Positions 10,482-21,218 of a DNA stretch of 64,000 bases are shown piece by piece (position 1 is the stretch's first letter; each line of letters starts with the position of its first letter). The notes below the pieces were generated by a model. The model did no database searches and had not been told where the DNA came from. It saw nothing but the letters and a program-made list of their open reading frames with translations. A program made the position numbers and the translations under genes. The DNA is from Tethya wilhelma. Taxonomy: Eukaryota > Porifera > Demospongiae > Tethyida > Tethyidae. The stretch is from contig CAXIPT010000001.1 of NCBI GenBank assembly GCA_964030475.1, positions 15,671,150 through 15,735,149 on the forward strand, given 5' to 3'.

Positions 10482-11000
10482 ATGCTTCTGCTCAATTCAC
10501 TACTTGTACTATTTCTGATTACTTCTGCTCATGGTGTCAATGGCCAGACATCAAACCAGCAAACAGCCTGTCGTCAACTGACCAGTGCAGTCCAAACTCT
10601 ATGTGGATCAACTCCTACAGCACAGAGCCCTAGAACAGTAACCTGGACATCAGTTCCCATAACTAACATTGGAACTAACAACCTTCAGGTTGCAGCTAAT
10701 TATGCTTTCAACATCCCCAGTGTGATACCAGACACTGCTGAAGAGGTATTCATACTTGCCTCTTTCTTCAGTGGACATGCTAACCGGGGTCCACACCAGA
10801 ACATAAAAATCTACACTCAGAAGGAAACCAATCGGTTTGAGCAATATCTCACTGCACACACCTACCCACAAAGTGCTGTCAACACCAACTCTGACAACAT
10901 GTGGTTCCCAATGCCCACCAACAGAAGGATCTATCTTGAAGTGCCAAGTGCTTTTGGAAGAAACAGTGGGGCAAACTTATATGCTATTGGCTATCGCTAA
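10482..11000 (+). CDS. secreted protein of the lineage-specific family, copy 6
   Basis: 172 codons: signal peptide (MLLLNSLLVLFLITSA), the two-cysteine segment, then a five-residue insertion (PTAQSP region) relative to copies 1 and 4, then the conserved body to AIGYR. The TATA box at 10361-10367 is 115 bp before the ATG. The last member of the array; the truncated cornichon gene begins about 180 bp beyond it on the other strand. Confidence 0.88.
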   Translation: MLLLNSLLVLFLITSAHGVNGQTSNQQTACRQLTSAVQTLCGSTPTAQSPRTVTWTSVPITNIGTNNLQVAANYAFNIPSVIPDTAEEVFILASFFSGHANRGPHQNIKIYTQKETNRFEQYLTAHTYPQSAVNTNSDNMWFPMPTNRRIYLEVPSAFGRNSGANLYAIGYR

Positions 11001-11176
11001 ATATCATACAGACCATTATAGCAGAACCTAAAGACTGCAAACTATATAATTATATGCTTATATAATTTTATTTTTCTATTAGCAAAATCAGATTTGAATT
11101 TCAAAGGATAATACTATAACTAGGTCAAAAGTTAAAGCAAAGATATTTCTTGTACACATTATATTATGTATTTTAC

Positions 11177-11917
11177 TCATCTATAAGAATTATAAAGTGT
11201 GAATTCATGTGGTTAAATCACCTACCTGTATATATGATAGGCAAGGAGTGGTATGTTGAAGAGAAAGGTAAACCAAAACCCATTCACTAACAGAATCACA
11301 GTGATGAGCAAATGAAGAGCATACTCTGGAATGACAAGCTGCACCAGTGGAGAGAGAAAATACAATATCATACACTCACATAAACCAGTGAAAAGCTTGA
11401 TTGGGTATCGTATATACATATATAGCTAGAGCACTTGGAATTGACATTATCAATACTATTTTGATAATAAAGTCAAGTTATTTTTATAGTGATGAACAGC
11501 TGCCCATCTCTCTGTATCACTCTGTACATTTTTGCCATACAGAAGTGACGTAAATTGCATATGCACTATATAATATACTCGTCATGCATGTATATAAATT
11601 GGGCATGCTTGTACCAGCACATAAGGAGAACAAGACACATAACCTTACTCGGTTAAGGTTCTGACAGAAATCTACAGGGTTTCTGTAGTCATTCTTCAAT
11701 TCATCTACCATTATGAGCTGGGTGGAGGAGAGAAAGACAGTACCACAAAAATTCTAAAAGAAGCACACCATTATCAGCTGGTCTGCATGTACGGCCTACA
11801 TCGATCATAACGTAATACCTATATATTATCTCAACTTACGTGCCAAACCATCATAAATAGCAAGACTATTGCCAGCACCATGACTAGCAGAAATATGTAA
11901 AAATCTAGTCCCAACAT
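11177..11917 (-). CDS. CNIH1-type cornichon, apparently C-terminally truncated
   Basis: Three clean exons on the minus strand: 11917-11840 (26 codons, MLGLDFYIFLLVMV start), 11717-11649 (23 codons, DELKNDYRNPVDFC) and 11338-11226 (LVIPEYALHLL to PLLAYHIYR, ends in phase 2). All junctions are GT-AG and join in frame. Cornichons are ER cargo-export receptors that carry membrane proteins into COPII vesicles; the DELK-D-NP-D and IPEY signatures point to the CNIH1-3 type. The family then needs about 55 more residues (a conserved YDPT segment and two further membrane helices). The next AG at 11181 gives only A plus TGA, so translation would stop right after YR. No YDPT-coding exon is visible to 9.4 kb. 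It is either a truncated gene or a pseudogene. A full CNIH4 gene lies 5 kb away. Confidence 0.8.
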
Positions 11918-12029
11918 AATTTTGATCCTCCTCAGCTCAGCACGCACCTCGTAACACGGTAAAGATTACGGATGAGAAATACTAGAGAATACTGATCAGT
12001 ATACTGAGTTACTTCACCTTGCACTGCAG
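11840..12029. promoter_or_regulatory. divergent promoter between cornichon and DCAKD genes
   Basis: The cornichon ATG (11917, minus) and the DCAKD ATG (12030, plus) are only 112 bp apart, with no obvious TATA box between them. This head-to-head spacing suggests a shared bidirectional promoter. No transcription start is visible from sequence alone. Confidence 0.4.
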
Positions 12030-13012
12030 ATGTACTTGTTTGGGTTAACTGGAGGCATTGCAAGTGGCAAGTCCACTGTATCTAGAGTCCTGAGTGAGCT
12101 GGGATGCTCCATCATTGATGCTGACATCATAGCAAGGCAAGGTAGCATTTACAACAATGTCAATGATATCTAGACCATCAAAAGTTTGTTTTGTGTATGT
12201 GTATAGTTGACCAAGGCACATGTTATGCAAACGTTGATATATTAAATTCCAGTTGTAGAACCGGGAAAGCCATCATGGAAGTTGATCGTCAAGCATTTTG
12301 GTAAGGAGGTCCTTCTACCTGATGGACAGATCAACCGTGGCAAACTTGGAGAGATCATCTTTGGAGACGACGACAAACGAAGACTCCTCAACAAATGCAC
12401 ACATCCTTACATCCAGAGAGCAATGCTGTGGCAGGCATTCAAGTTCTTTATCACAGGTACTTACAATGGTCACTTACTATCATAACTTTATGTTAAAAAT
12501 TGTATGTGAGTCAACACATGATTTTATACACATACGTATTTCATTAAGGTGAATCATTAGTGGTAGTTGTGTCCCCCCTGTTGTTTGAATCAAGACGGTA
12601 CCTTTCATGGCTCAAGATGATCATAGTAGTCAACTGGTAAGCATAGATAAAGAGTCAAGAGGCATTTCCTTTTGATCTACTCCAGTTTTGATGGGCCTTA
12701 ATTCCATTTCTCACTTGTTGTAGCACTCATGCCCAGCAAGTTGAGCGTTTGATGTCAAGAGACAGTTTCTCTGAGGAAGAAGCTCTGAAGAGAATCAATG
12801 CCCAGATGCCTCTTGCTGAGAAGTGTAGAAGAGCACAGTTCGTTGTCGATAATTCCACCACTAAAGATTTCACTCGTCAGCAGACGTTCACGTTGTATTC
12901 AGAGCTGAACAGAATAGCAATGAAACAGAAAATGTTTAGAGCATTTCTAATACTGTTGTTTGCAGTTGGGGTTGTTTATTACATATTAACACTTCTTAGG
13001 TTTTTGTATTGA
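12030..13012 (+). CDS. DCAKD: dephospho-CoA kinase domain-containing protein
   Basis: Four exons: 12030-12141, 12253-12456, 12549-12636, 12724-13012. They join in frame to 230 residues, against about 231 in vertebrate DCAKD. The N-terminus has the P-loop [12 protein letters not shown], then DAD (the CoA-site motif DADIIAR), a GKLGEIIF segment and the VVSPLLFES segment of the CoaE fold. CoaE-type enzymes phosphorylate the 3'-hydroxyl of dephospho-CoA with ATP to make coenzyme A. The C-terminus carries a hydrophobic helix (about residues 207-228, [18 protein letters not shown]), so it is probably membrane-anchored, as in animal DCAKD. The start is the only ATG placed directly before the P-loop. 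Transcribed divergently from the cornichon gene. Confidence 0.95.
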
Positions 13013-13611
13013 TTAGGATTCTTTCAGTTTTTCTTTAATTTTGTGGATGTTGAATTTTTGTATTACCATAATAAATTATTATTCATTGTCCCATTTTTAC
13101 AAAACTCAGTAAATCTCTTGAGTGAAAATTATTTCCATCCTGCTTATACTATGTATGACATTATGTGCTTTATGTAGTGCATGTTCATATAGGCTCTCAC
13201 TGGTGACCCTGCAATTCTATACCGTTTATACATATAATTATTAATTTAATTGATGTGAAGATTACCTATTCCAAGCTCATGGCTTTTAGAGCCATTTTGG
13301 AAACCTTATAAAAATGATTCATTGCCATTTTCGGAGTATTTGCAGCAATAGATAATGATTACACTTGTCAGCACTTTTACATTCAGAATATTAATCTTTA
13401 ATTGTTTTTCATTGTATTTCAGGTTTCAGTAGCATTCTTTCAATGTCCATGAATAGGCTATTGTAACTTCATTAATTTCAAACACTTAGTTAGCATTACA
13501 TTTGAGTAGAAACCTCATACTCAGGCTTCCCCCACTCTTTGCCCTTATTTCAGAAAGGGTGTAAAACCGTGACATGGACAATATGAATTTTTGGGGGTGT
13601 ACAAGGCTAGC
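13013..13611. other. intergenic stretch, no gene seen
   Basis: Contains AATAAA-like signals at about 13068-13073 for the upstream gene and a TATAAAA at 13612-13618 for the downstream one. No coding signal. Confidence 0.5.
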
Positions 13612-13679
13612 TATAAAAGTACTCATTTTGGTAAGATAGTTAGTTTGGCGCTAAACAGTATATCGAAAAACAAACAAAT

Positions 13680-14527
13680 ATGACGTGCCTTCAGATGCTG
13701 TGGCTGTATGTTATTGTGACTGTCAGCTTCATGCTCCTCGATTCATCTGCTCTGCCCGTGATTGATGTACTAGATTGCCAAGATCTCAATAAACGTGATC
13801 TTTCTGCTTGTGATAGTCCAGGAAATAGAAACGGTGATGAAGGACTAGGATGTTTCCCTCCAGATGCAATTGTACAGACACCAAATGGAAATATTACAAT
13901 GGAGCACTTGGAAATAGGCACCCCTGTACTGGTCCTCAATGATGAGGGAGATCTAGTATACAGCCCTGTGATTACATTAATTTTCTAGATCAGAACAGCA
14001 ATCTTGCTTTCAACTATCTCACTATTGAGACAGAGGAAGGAAACTTGGTGACACTCACACCCTCACATCTCATTCATAGCACTCACCTTGATGGTAGCAC
14101 TAAATTGCCTGAAAATGCTCTGCCTGTGTTTGCTTCAAAGCTGAATGTTAGCAGCTACATTTTTGCAATCTCAAAAAAGCACAGTATACTAATGCCTTCA
14201 AAGGTGGTGAGCATTACTCAAAAGAAAATCACAGGAGCTTATGCTCCTTTGACTCTTGAAGGGACAATTGTGGTAAATGGTGTTCTTGCTTCGTGCTATG
14301 CTGTCATTGATGACCATCGGATGGCCCACATGGCTATGGCTCCACTCAGGCTCCTCTACCATACAATACCAAGCTTGCTGAGGGAGAAGCAGGGAGATGT
14401 GCTACTGTCATGGTATCCTAGGATGCTTGAGACAGTTGGCCACATGATACTGGACGAAGAGCATTTTTACCCTTTATCAGTCAAAGACATCATGCATCCG
14501 CAAAGACGACTAAAATGGCCAAAATAG
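13680..14527 (+). pseudogene. hog (Hint) domain protein, frameshifted copy
   Basis: An ATG 62 bp after a TATAAAA box (13612) opens a signal peptide (MTCLQMLWLYVIVTVSFMLL), a unique segment of about 35 residues, and the start of a hedgehog-type Hint domain at GCFPPDA. The frame stops at TAG 13986-13988. The Hint domain resumes in another frame (AFNYLTIETEEGNLVTLTPSH and onward) and ends at 14527. Compared with the intact neighbour at 15361, one base is missing between about 13975 and 13990. Skipping the 21-nt GT...TAG stretch there would not restore the frame, so it is not an intron. Otherwise the two genes are nearly identical over the domain. Either a young pseudogene or a sequencing error. 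Confidence 0.8.
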
Positions 14528-15290
14528 ACATTAATATTGTGTAAGAACGCTTAGTATATATGACTCAATAGATCTAGAGTAGTCTGGTTAGGCCTGTAAT
14601 TATTATTAAACCTTTTCACTGATTGTACTTCATACCTCTGTTGAAGTTAGATTGTATATTATCACAATAATATTAATTATATTATAACAATAGTAATTGT
14701 CAAGTGATGATTAATAATTGCTTGAGACAGTTTCAATTTTGTTAGCCCTCACTCAATCATATCATGCAAAACAATGCATTTAAATTCCTGTACCATTCAA
14801 CAGTCAATAGAGGATTGCATCATGCAATTGCTACAGATAGAGACTATAGTGCTAGATATGCAGACTGTTGAGAATACTGTTATTCTTGGATAACAATTCT
14901 TTGTACCTTAATCCAGCTAGGCAAGCTTAGACATGAATTCTTGCTTGCCTCGATCCAAGACTGAGGCTGTGGTATTTTGGAAGAAACTACTATAAATTTA
15001 ATAATGGTATACTATCAGCATTTTTCTCTCAGAACTTGATCTTCGGTGGATTCTATTGTATTCAATTTAAGGTTTCACAAATTTAAGTAGTATTCTATCT
15101 ATGTCTATATAAAAAAATTGTGTGGCAATAAACTGTCTACACTCTACAGGCATGGAATTTGAAGCAGCTTACATAAAGTAACATCATGATCATAATTGGT
15201 TTGTACTTATCCAGGGCTTCCAAATTTAATTGTGACAGAGCAAAAACAATTAATTGAACAGCTTGTGATGGTCCACCTGGTTCAAGGCGA
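14528..15290. other. intergenic stretch, no gene seen
   Basis: AT-rich (runs such as TATTAATTATATTATAAC). The TATAAAG box of the next gene is at about 15297-15303. No coding signal. Confidence 0.5.
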
Positions 15291-15360
15291 ATAGCTATAA
15301 AGTGCTTGCAATTGGCAGACCCATAATATTATTGGCATTTCACGTACAGTTTCCAACAAG

Positions 15361-16125
15361 ATGAGTAAACAATTTTGCTTTCAGATGTTGTGGCCTATTG
15401 TTGCAGTCATCTTCATGTTTATTGGTGCAGGTGATACGCAAGAAGAGAAGCCACGTGGTTGTTTCCCTCCAGATGCTCTCGTACAAACACCCAATGGAAG
15501 TGTTGCAATGGAGCACTTGGAAATAGGCACCCCTGTACTGGTCCTCAATAATGAGGGTGATGTTGTGTACAGCCCCGTGATAGGATTTATATTGCGGGAC
15601 ATTCATAAGCAATTTGCTTTCAACTATCTCACCATTGAGACAGAAGAAGGAAACTTGGTGACACTCACACCCTCACATCTCATTCATAGCACTCACCTTG
15701 ATGGTAGCACTGTGATGGAAAAGCCTGAAAATGCTCTGCCTGTGTTTGCTTCAAAGCTGAATGTTAGTGACTACATTTTTGCAATCTCGAAGCAGCACAA
15801 TATACTAATGCCTTCAAAGGTGGTGAGCATTACTCAAAAGAAAATTACAGGAGCTTATGTCCCTTTGACTCTTGAAGGGACAATCGTGGTAAATGGTGTT
15901 CTTGCTTCGTGCTATGCTGTCATTGATGACCATCGTATGGCCCACATGGCTATGGCTCCACTCAGGCTCCTCTACCATACAATACCAAGCTTGCTGAGGG
16001 GGAAACAGGGAGACATGCTACTGTCATGGTATCCTAGGATGCTTGAGACAGTTGCTTACATGATACTGGACGAAGAGCATTTTAACCCTTCATCAGTTGA
16101 GAATATCATCCGCAAAGAAGACTAA
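15361..16125 (+). CDS. secreted hog (Hint) protein without hedge domain
   Basis: 254 residues in one exon. A signal peptide (about 1-24) is followed by only about nine residues (DTQEEKPRG) and then a complete hedgehog-type Hint/hog domain. The predicted self-processing cysteine is in GCFPPDA, the T-x-x-H pair is in LTPSH, and the hog signatures VVNGVLASCYAV and the C-terminal WYPRMLETV/LDEEHF segment are present. Hog domains cleave themselves before the cysteine and in hedgehog attach a sterol to the released N-terminal part. Here almost nothing precedes the cysteine, so the released peptide would be tiny. A TATA box lies 58-64 bp upstream. It is a tandem duplicate of the frameshifted gene at 13680. 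Confidence 0.92.
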   Translation: MSKQFCFQMLWPIVAVIFMFIGAGDTQEEKPRGCFPPDALVQTPNGSVAMEHLEIGTPVLVLNNEGDVVYSPVIGFILRDIHKQFAFNYLTIETEEGNLVTLTPSHLIHSTHLDGSTVMEKPENALPVFASKLNVSDYIFAISKQHNILMPSKVVSITQKKITGAYVPLTLEGTIVVNGVLASCYAVIDDHRMAHMAMAPLRLLYHTIPSLLRGKQGDMLLSWYPRMLETVAYMILDEEHFNPSSVENIIRKED

Positions 16126-16537
16126 ATTTGATTTAGTGACCACATACATGGGCGCATCAAGTTAAATAATAAAATTACTGAGCATATGTGTAGAAACTAT
16201 AGTAGAATAATTCATACTGAGCAGTCTAGGAATATAGAACTTTTGTTTGTCACAATATTGTTCTGATTTTTGTATAATAAATTCAATTGTGCTACTCTTC
16301 CATTTGTTCAATGCAACAATATTTTTTAAAGCAAATACTTACACAATCTATCCATATGCTAATGAAATATTACTTTGTTTGCCAGTCCCAAGATCGCAGC
16401 TGTTGTCAGTTTTCTTCTAGGTCCAAGTTCACCATGGTACCACCAAGCAATCTTTGTGCATGCGATTTTAGCGACCCTTACCCAACTGTGCATCAAATAG
16501 AGTTGTTGGCGTTAAAGAAAACAATCCTCACTGAAGT
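16126..16537. other. intergenic stretch, no gene seen
   Basis: Polyadenylation-like AATAAA at about 16276. The ORF at 16287-16541 shows no domain. The next gene's ATG is at 16538. Confidence 0.45.
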
Positions 16538-17616
16538 ATGACAGATCTGTTGGTGTTCCTCCTTTGTATTGCAGATTCACTCGGACTCTTGATACTCACC
16601 ATTTTCCTCGTATCCTTGAGAATAACCTGCTAGATTTGTTTATGATGACAGACTTCATATGATCTATATACCTCAAATTGAATAAATTTTCAGTGTTGAC
16701 TTTTTTAACTTGCCCACTTCATAGATTATCTTGTTATCTGATTTGGAATGTGACTTTCTCAATACCAAGCAAGGCTGTAAACGTCTCAACCAGGTAGATT
16801 TGTGCATGGATCGTAATTTGTCTATGCTGTGTGGTTGTAGTCTTGTAGAGCTGCCCCTTTCTGCGATCGAGACTTCGTATGGCTATTCATATGGGATGTT
16901 AAGTAATGCATAGATATAATTTGTACCATAAGCACTGTATGTCACATGGCTGGTTCAAATTTTGTATCTTTATAATTTCATGCAGTGGGTTCTTCCTGAG
17001 TTGGTAGCAACTGCCTTCTTGCCCGTCATTCTACTTCTCTCTTGGCACTGGTTCCTCTTCTTGATCACATCCCCTCTTGCTGGCTACCTCATTCACAAGT
17101 GAGATCTCTCAAAGCATACAACACTACTGTATTGTCTGTGTTTGATCACTGTTGTAGTACAGCTGTCTGTGTGTTGTGTTATTGAATCTGTTATATGACA
17201 ACACAATGGCATCTATTGAACCTGGGAGCTTTGAATGGCTAGTCATAGCCATGGACGTTTTTCATAATATAGTAACCATTGATGTTGCATGATAGCACAG
17301 ATTATAGTTTGCCACCCTGTAAATACATGTGCAGACCATATAATGCAGTGGTTATGGTGAAGTTGTTCTCTTCTTCTATAGATATGTGACTCTACCTGCT
17401 GGTAGCATAGGGATCTACGATCCAACTGAAATCAGAAATAGAGGAATGCTTACATGGTTTCAGAAAGAGGCTTTTGTCAAAGTTGGCTATCATTTGGTCA
17501 CATTTTTCATTGCTCTTTATGGGTAGGTTATGACTAAGGCAATTACAGCAATGCAAACTAATAATTGTTGTTTTTTCTGTCGCTACAGTTTCATCATGAC
17601 ACTAATAATAGGATGA
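16538..17616 (+). CDS. CNIH4: cornichon homolog 4
   Basis: Five exons: 16538-16609, 16725-16793, 16986-17098, 17382-17522, 17589-17616. They join in frame to 140 residues, against 139 in human CNIH4. The diagnostic segments are present: SDLECDFLN (CNIH4-type acidic loop), WVLPEL, the GIYDPTEIRNRG segment and QKEAFVKVGYHL. The protein is a small multi-pass ER membrane receptor for export of membrane cargo in COPII vesicles. The first intron uses GTATCC rather than GTAAGT, but the phase and homology support it. It lies 280 bp upstream of the FAM161-like gene on the same strand. Confidence 0.95.
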
Positions 17617-17815
17617 TAGGAATATCTACAGAGCTAGAGTATTTAGTAAATATTGTGTTTTCGTATATGTGTGAATTGAATATTATAATAATTTAGTTTT
17701 AATTTACCTCGATTTCTACTTGATTCCATGGAGACTAATTCAGCTTATGCGTAGGTAGGGGTCGTTAGGCTAAAAACCGTCATTTTATGCAGTTAATTGA
17801 TGGGTGTGGTTGCGT

Positions 17816-17830
17816 GTTGCTAATAACAAC
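17816..17830 (+). promoter_or_regulatory. candidate RFX X-box
   Basis: GTTGCTAATAACAAC fits the relaxed ciliary X-box RYYNYY-N(1-3)-RRNRAC with a 3-nt spacer. It lies 66 bp before the ATG of a FAM161-like gene, a family that acts at the ciliary base and axoneme. Position and neighbour make it a plausible RFX site; the match itself is short and could be chance. Confidence 0.45.
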
Positions 17831-17895
17831 GCAGAGAGATTGTCAAAGAGAAAGTCTATTTTTGAAGATCTTTCATCTATTCATAGGATCTCTTG

Positions 17896-20418
17896 ATGTC
17901 TAATAACCACGCATTGAGTGTCTTCACACACTCTTGTCTCTCTACTCCCAGAAACCCTCGAACAAATCTCCCAGCAACCCGCCTAGACGAACAACTCAAC
18001 CGATCAGCACCCCACCTGTCCTATCATGACAGACCTCACACCGCTACTGGTGTCTTCAGACACTCGAGGAGCCGGCAAAACGATGTAAGGACGTCTGGAA
18101 GCAACTCCCTTGAGGCACCACATCACAGTGTTAGTGGACACCACGCCACACTCCATTTTCCTCACTGGGACTCATCATTGCCCTCTGAACCTCACAGTAC
18201 CTCTCAAAAGTTTCTATCTCAGTCAACAGGGTCTGTTCCAAAGAGCCATCACCCCCATCCTGATGTAATGTCTGGAAACATTCGTCCATCCACTAGTGGT
18301 GGTCACCAACAGGGTGGCAATTATTCTACGTTGTTTGCCACTCTTCTTGAGAGCAACTCTCTCCTTCGTGAGGAGATCAGGAAATTAAGAGAGGAGCAGA
18401 AACAAACCATAAGCACTGTCCAACAGCTCAATCGGCGTGATTGTGCCATTCAGACGAATGGAGTGAATGGTGTTCACTCATCTCTGTCCAACCACGAAAC
18501 AAACAACCACTCGGAGCATAACAGCAGTGCAGAGAATGGGGTCTCTCAGGGTCTACCACAGCGGTTGTTGGAGAACACATGGGTGGAGTCGTCATCTGAG
18601 CACAGTGAGGCCACTCTGCACACCTCCTCCAGTTCCTCACTAGCTCATCAAGAGCACAGCGCTCACAGCTCTTTGAACAGGGAAGGTCTTGGTCATGCAT
18701 TGAATGGTGATTTACACTCCCTCTCTTCGAGTTCATTGGAGAGTATATCTGTTGAAGAAGTTGACGCTGAGCAGATTCACATGGATTCTAATGATCCCAC
18801 ACCATTGGCAGAGCACCAAGAAGATGATGATGGTCTCATGTCCTCTTCTTCTGACGAATCGTCAATGGATTCGAGTACAACGTCAGAGAGTGGATCGAGA
18901 CTGGCTGCCGAAGAAGATCCCTTTGCCTCTCCCGGGGTAGTGGCCATTGAGAGAATGTGGGATGACTTTTCTGTTGATGAGTATGCACCGTACACACCTC
19001 GAAGACATGATGGCGATGAAAACACAAACTGCAATGGAAGGAAGAAGTGGACACCTAGGATCACTATACCCGAGCCATTCTCCATGACTATCCGTGATGC
19101 CAATTCACCAAAGCCAAAGAGTAGATCCATGCAGATGGCTGAAGAAGAACAGCTTAGGAGAGAAGCTCTTGAAGAAGCTGAGCTACGAAAGAAATTTCAC
19201 TCCTCTCCAGTTCCTGCCACCACATACTTGCCACTCTATGAGCTCATCAACGCCAAGAATGAACAGAGGAGAGAGCAGATCAAGCAATCTAGTAAGGCCA
19301 TACTCAAATCCACAGAAAAACCTTTCAGCTTTATGAAACGAGAGGAAGAGAAACGAAAGAACAAACTTGAGACTTTAAGACTGAGCCAAGAGTTTGAGAG
19401 AACCCAGGAGAAGAAAGAGAGCATGTTTGTTGCCAAACCAGTCCCCAAGCATGTCTTTGATTCAAGTGTGGATGACAGGATACAAGAACAAGAAGAGTAT
19501 CGTCAGATACGGATAAAAATGAGAGCCGAAGAGCTCCTCTCGAAATCCAAACTTCCCGGTAGCATGCAATTGAAAGGCAGAGAATACACTATTGGTGCTT
19601 TAAGAAAGAACAGACAGGAAGAAAATGAAGCCAAGGCGTTCTTAACAGAAGAACACAAGTTTCATCCAGCTATCTCTAGTGATGTTCCAGATTATGACCA
19701 GGCTTACTTTGAATTTCAGAATGAGCTAGCACGAAGAAAAGAAGCAAAGCGAACAACCACCACAAAACCTTTCTACTTACGAACACAGATGATTCCATCA
19801 AGAAAAGAACAAGTTGTAAAGGACATGGAAACAGATGAAGTAGCACTACCTGAGAACAGGTGGCCATTCACAGGATCAAGATCAAAGGTTACACGTTTAT
19901 CACCAAAACCGTCATCTAGCTCAGTAGCTTATCCAGCACAAATGACCAAGACAGCTAGAGTACGTGAGAGTCTAACTAAAGAAAAACTTGCTAGTGAATC
20001 GAAGAAAGAATTACTTGAGGAAGATGAAAAGAGGAGAAAGAAAGAACGTGAAAAGTTTGTACGTCAATCTGTTACCCAGAAGAGCCTCTCTCTTGATCCT
20101 ACAGCTTGGCTGGAAGAGAAGAAACGGCAGAAGCTTCAAGAAGTCAGGTAAGATTATTGCTCTTTTGCACTTAGTATTAATGTATTCAATACTCTTGACA
20201 CTATGCTGCTTTCTTTAAATAGGCGCCTTGATAAGGAACGTCAAGACAAGTACAACCAAGAACTGCAGGAGATCAAAGAAAGAGTACAGTCTAGGCCACT
20301 TCTCTTGGAGCAGACCTCACTCAAGTCAGCAATACGTTCAGCTGAATCAAAATACAATGCTGCTTTGAAGAATGCTGGACTTTCTGAAAATGATATTCAA
20401 GCACTAACCACAACCTAA
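17896..20418 (+). CDS. FAM161-family ciliary/centrosomal protein
   Basis: Two exons (17896-20147 and 20223-20418) join in frame to 815 residues. Residues 1-380 are low-complexity, Ser/His-rich with acidic patches, and unlike the family. From about 387 to 640 the FAM161 (UPF0564) domain is clear: PEPFSMTIRD, the KKFHSSPVPA segment followed by YLPLYELI, KPFSFMKREEE, VPKHVFDSSV, the YRQIRIKMRAEELL segment and KPFYLRT. The C-terminal exon has RPLLLEQ and a short SENDIQAL end, as in vertebrate FAM161A/B. The domain is highly charged and coiled-coil-like. The family binds microtubules and localises to the basal body and connecting cilium. The sequence does not decide between A and B, and a pre-duplication ortholog is likely. 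Confidence 0.9.
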
Positions 20419-21218
20419 ATATGTTTTGCTTATTTTTGTGAAAAGGAATGCAATAAGTACTGGTTTCTGCATGACGTTATAATGTGTCAGACTTTCATCC
20501 TGGCATATTCAAAAGTTCACGAAGTTATACGGGATTTTAACACGCGGGAATGTTTGAAGAATCTCAACTTTTCACGTGCTCACCCAACCGGTTTTGAAGA
20601 GGGTCTGGCGGAATAAACTGCCCGGGACTGGTTGCGAGATGGTTTGCTCACATTTATAAGTCTCTGTACTGGACGTATACTTTGTCTACAGTGTCAATGC
20701 AGCAAGAAGTAAGAAACTGCAACTTCGTATCCGTGAAATACCCAAGTTTTACGCGCACTCGGCAACCGTGGTTGATATCTGAAGGTTAGTCAAGCTTTTG
20801 AGGTGCTTTAGGCTTAGGAGCACCAGCTGAAACGTGCAAGTAACAAATATAAGGTCTTATTTGGGTACGCACAAGGTCGCAGAACACATTTAGAGTGCTA
20901 AACAGACTTTGGTGGGTGTTTTTGTTGACCTTTATTAATGATGGGAGGGGCATAGTTGTAGGGTGAACGCCCACAATATGAATACTGTATGTGAAAGTTG
21001 TGTACATGATTATAGCACCACTTTAATTTCTGTGAGCCATCTGCACACTTCAAAATGTTAATTAGCTGAAAAGTGTATTGATATGTGCACTTGAGTGGCT
21101 GGCTGTTGTGAGTCTGCAGGCAGTGCAATACTCTGTTGCACGTATTATGTACACGCACTCTATGCTTTACAGAACTAAAAGAAAGAAAGAAAAATTTAAA
21201 GAAGAAATACGAAATTCT
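20419..21218. other. intergenic/5' region of exportin-1
   Basis: No gene seen. Contains a more GC-rich block around 20520-20780 that could hold the promoter of exportin-1. A frame upstream of 21219 is open from 21078 but has no conserved residues. Confidence 0.45.

Noticed and set aside
13975..13988. A 21-nt intron rescuing the frameshifted hog gene
   Set aside because: Removing GT...TAG leaves the downstream sequence in the wrong frame, and 21 nt is too short for a spliceosomal intron.
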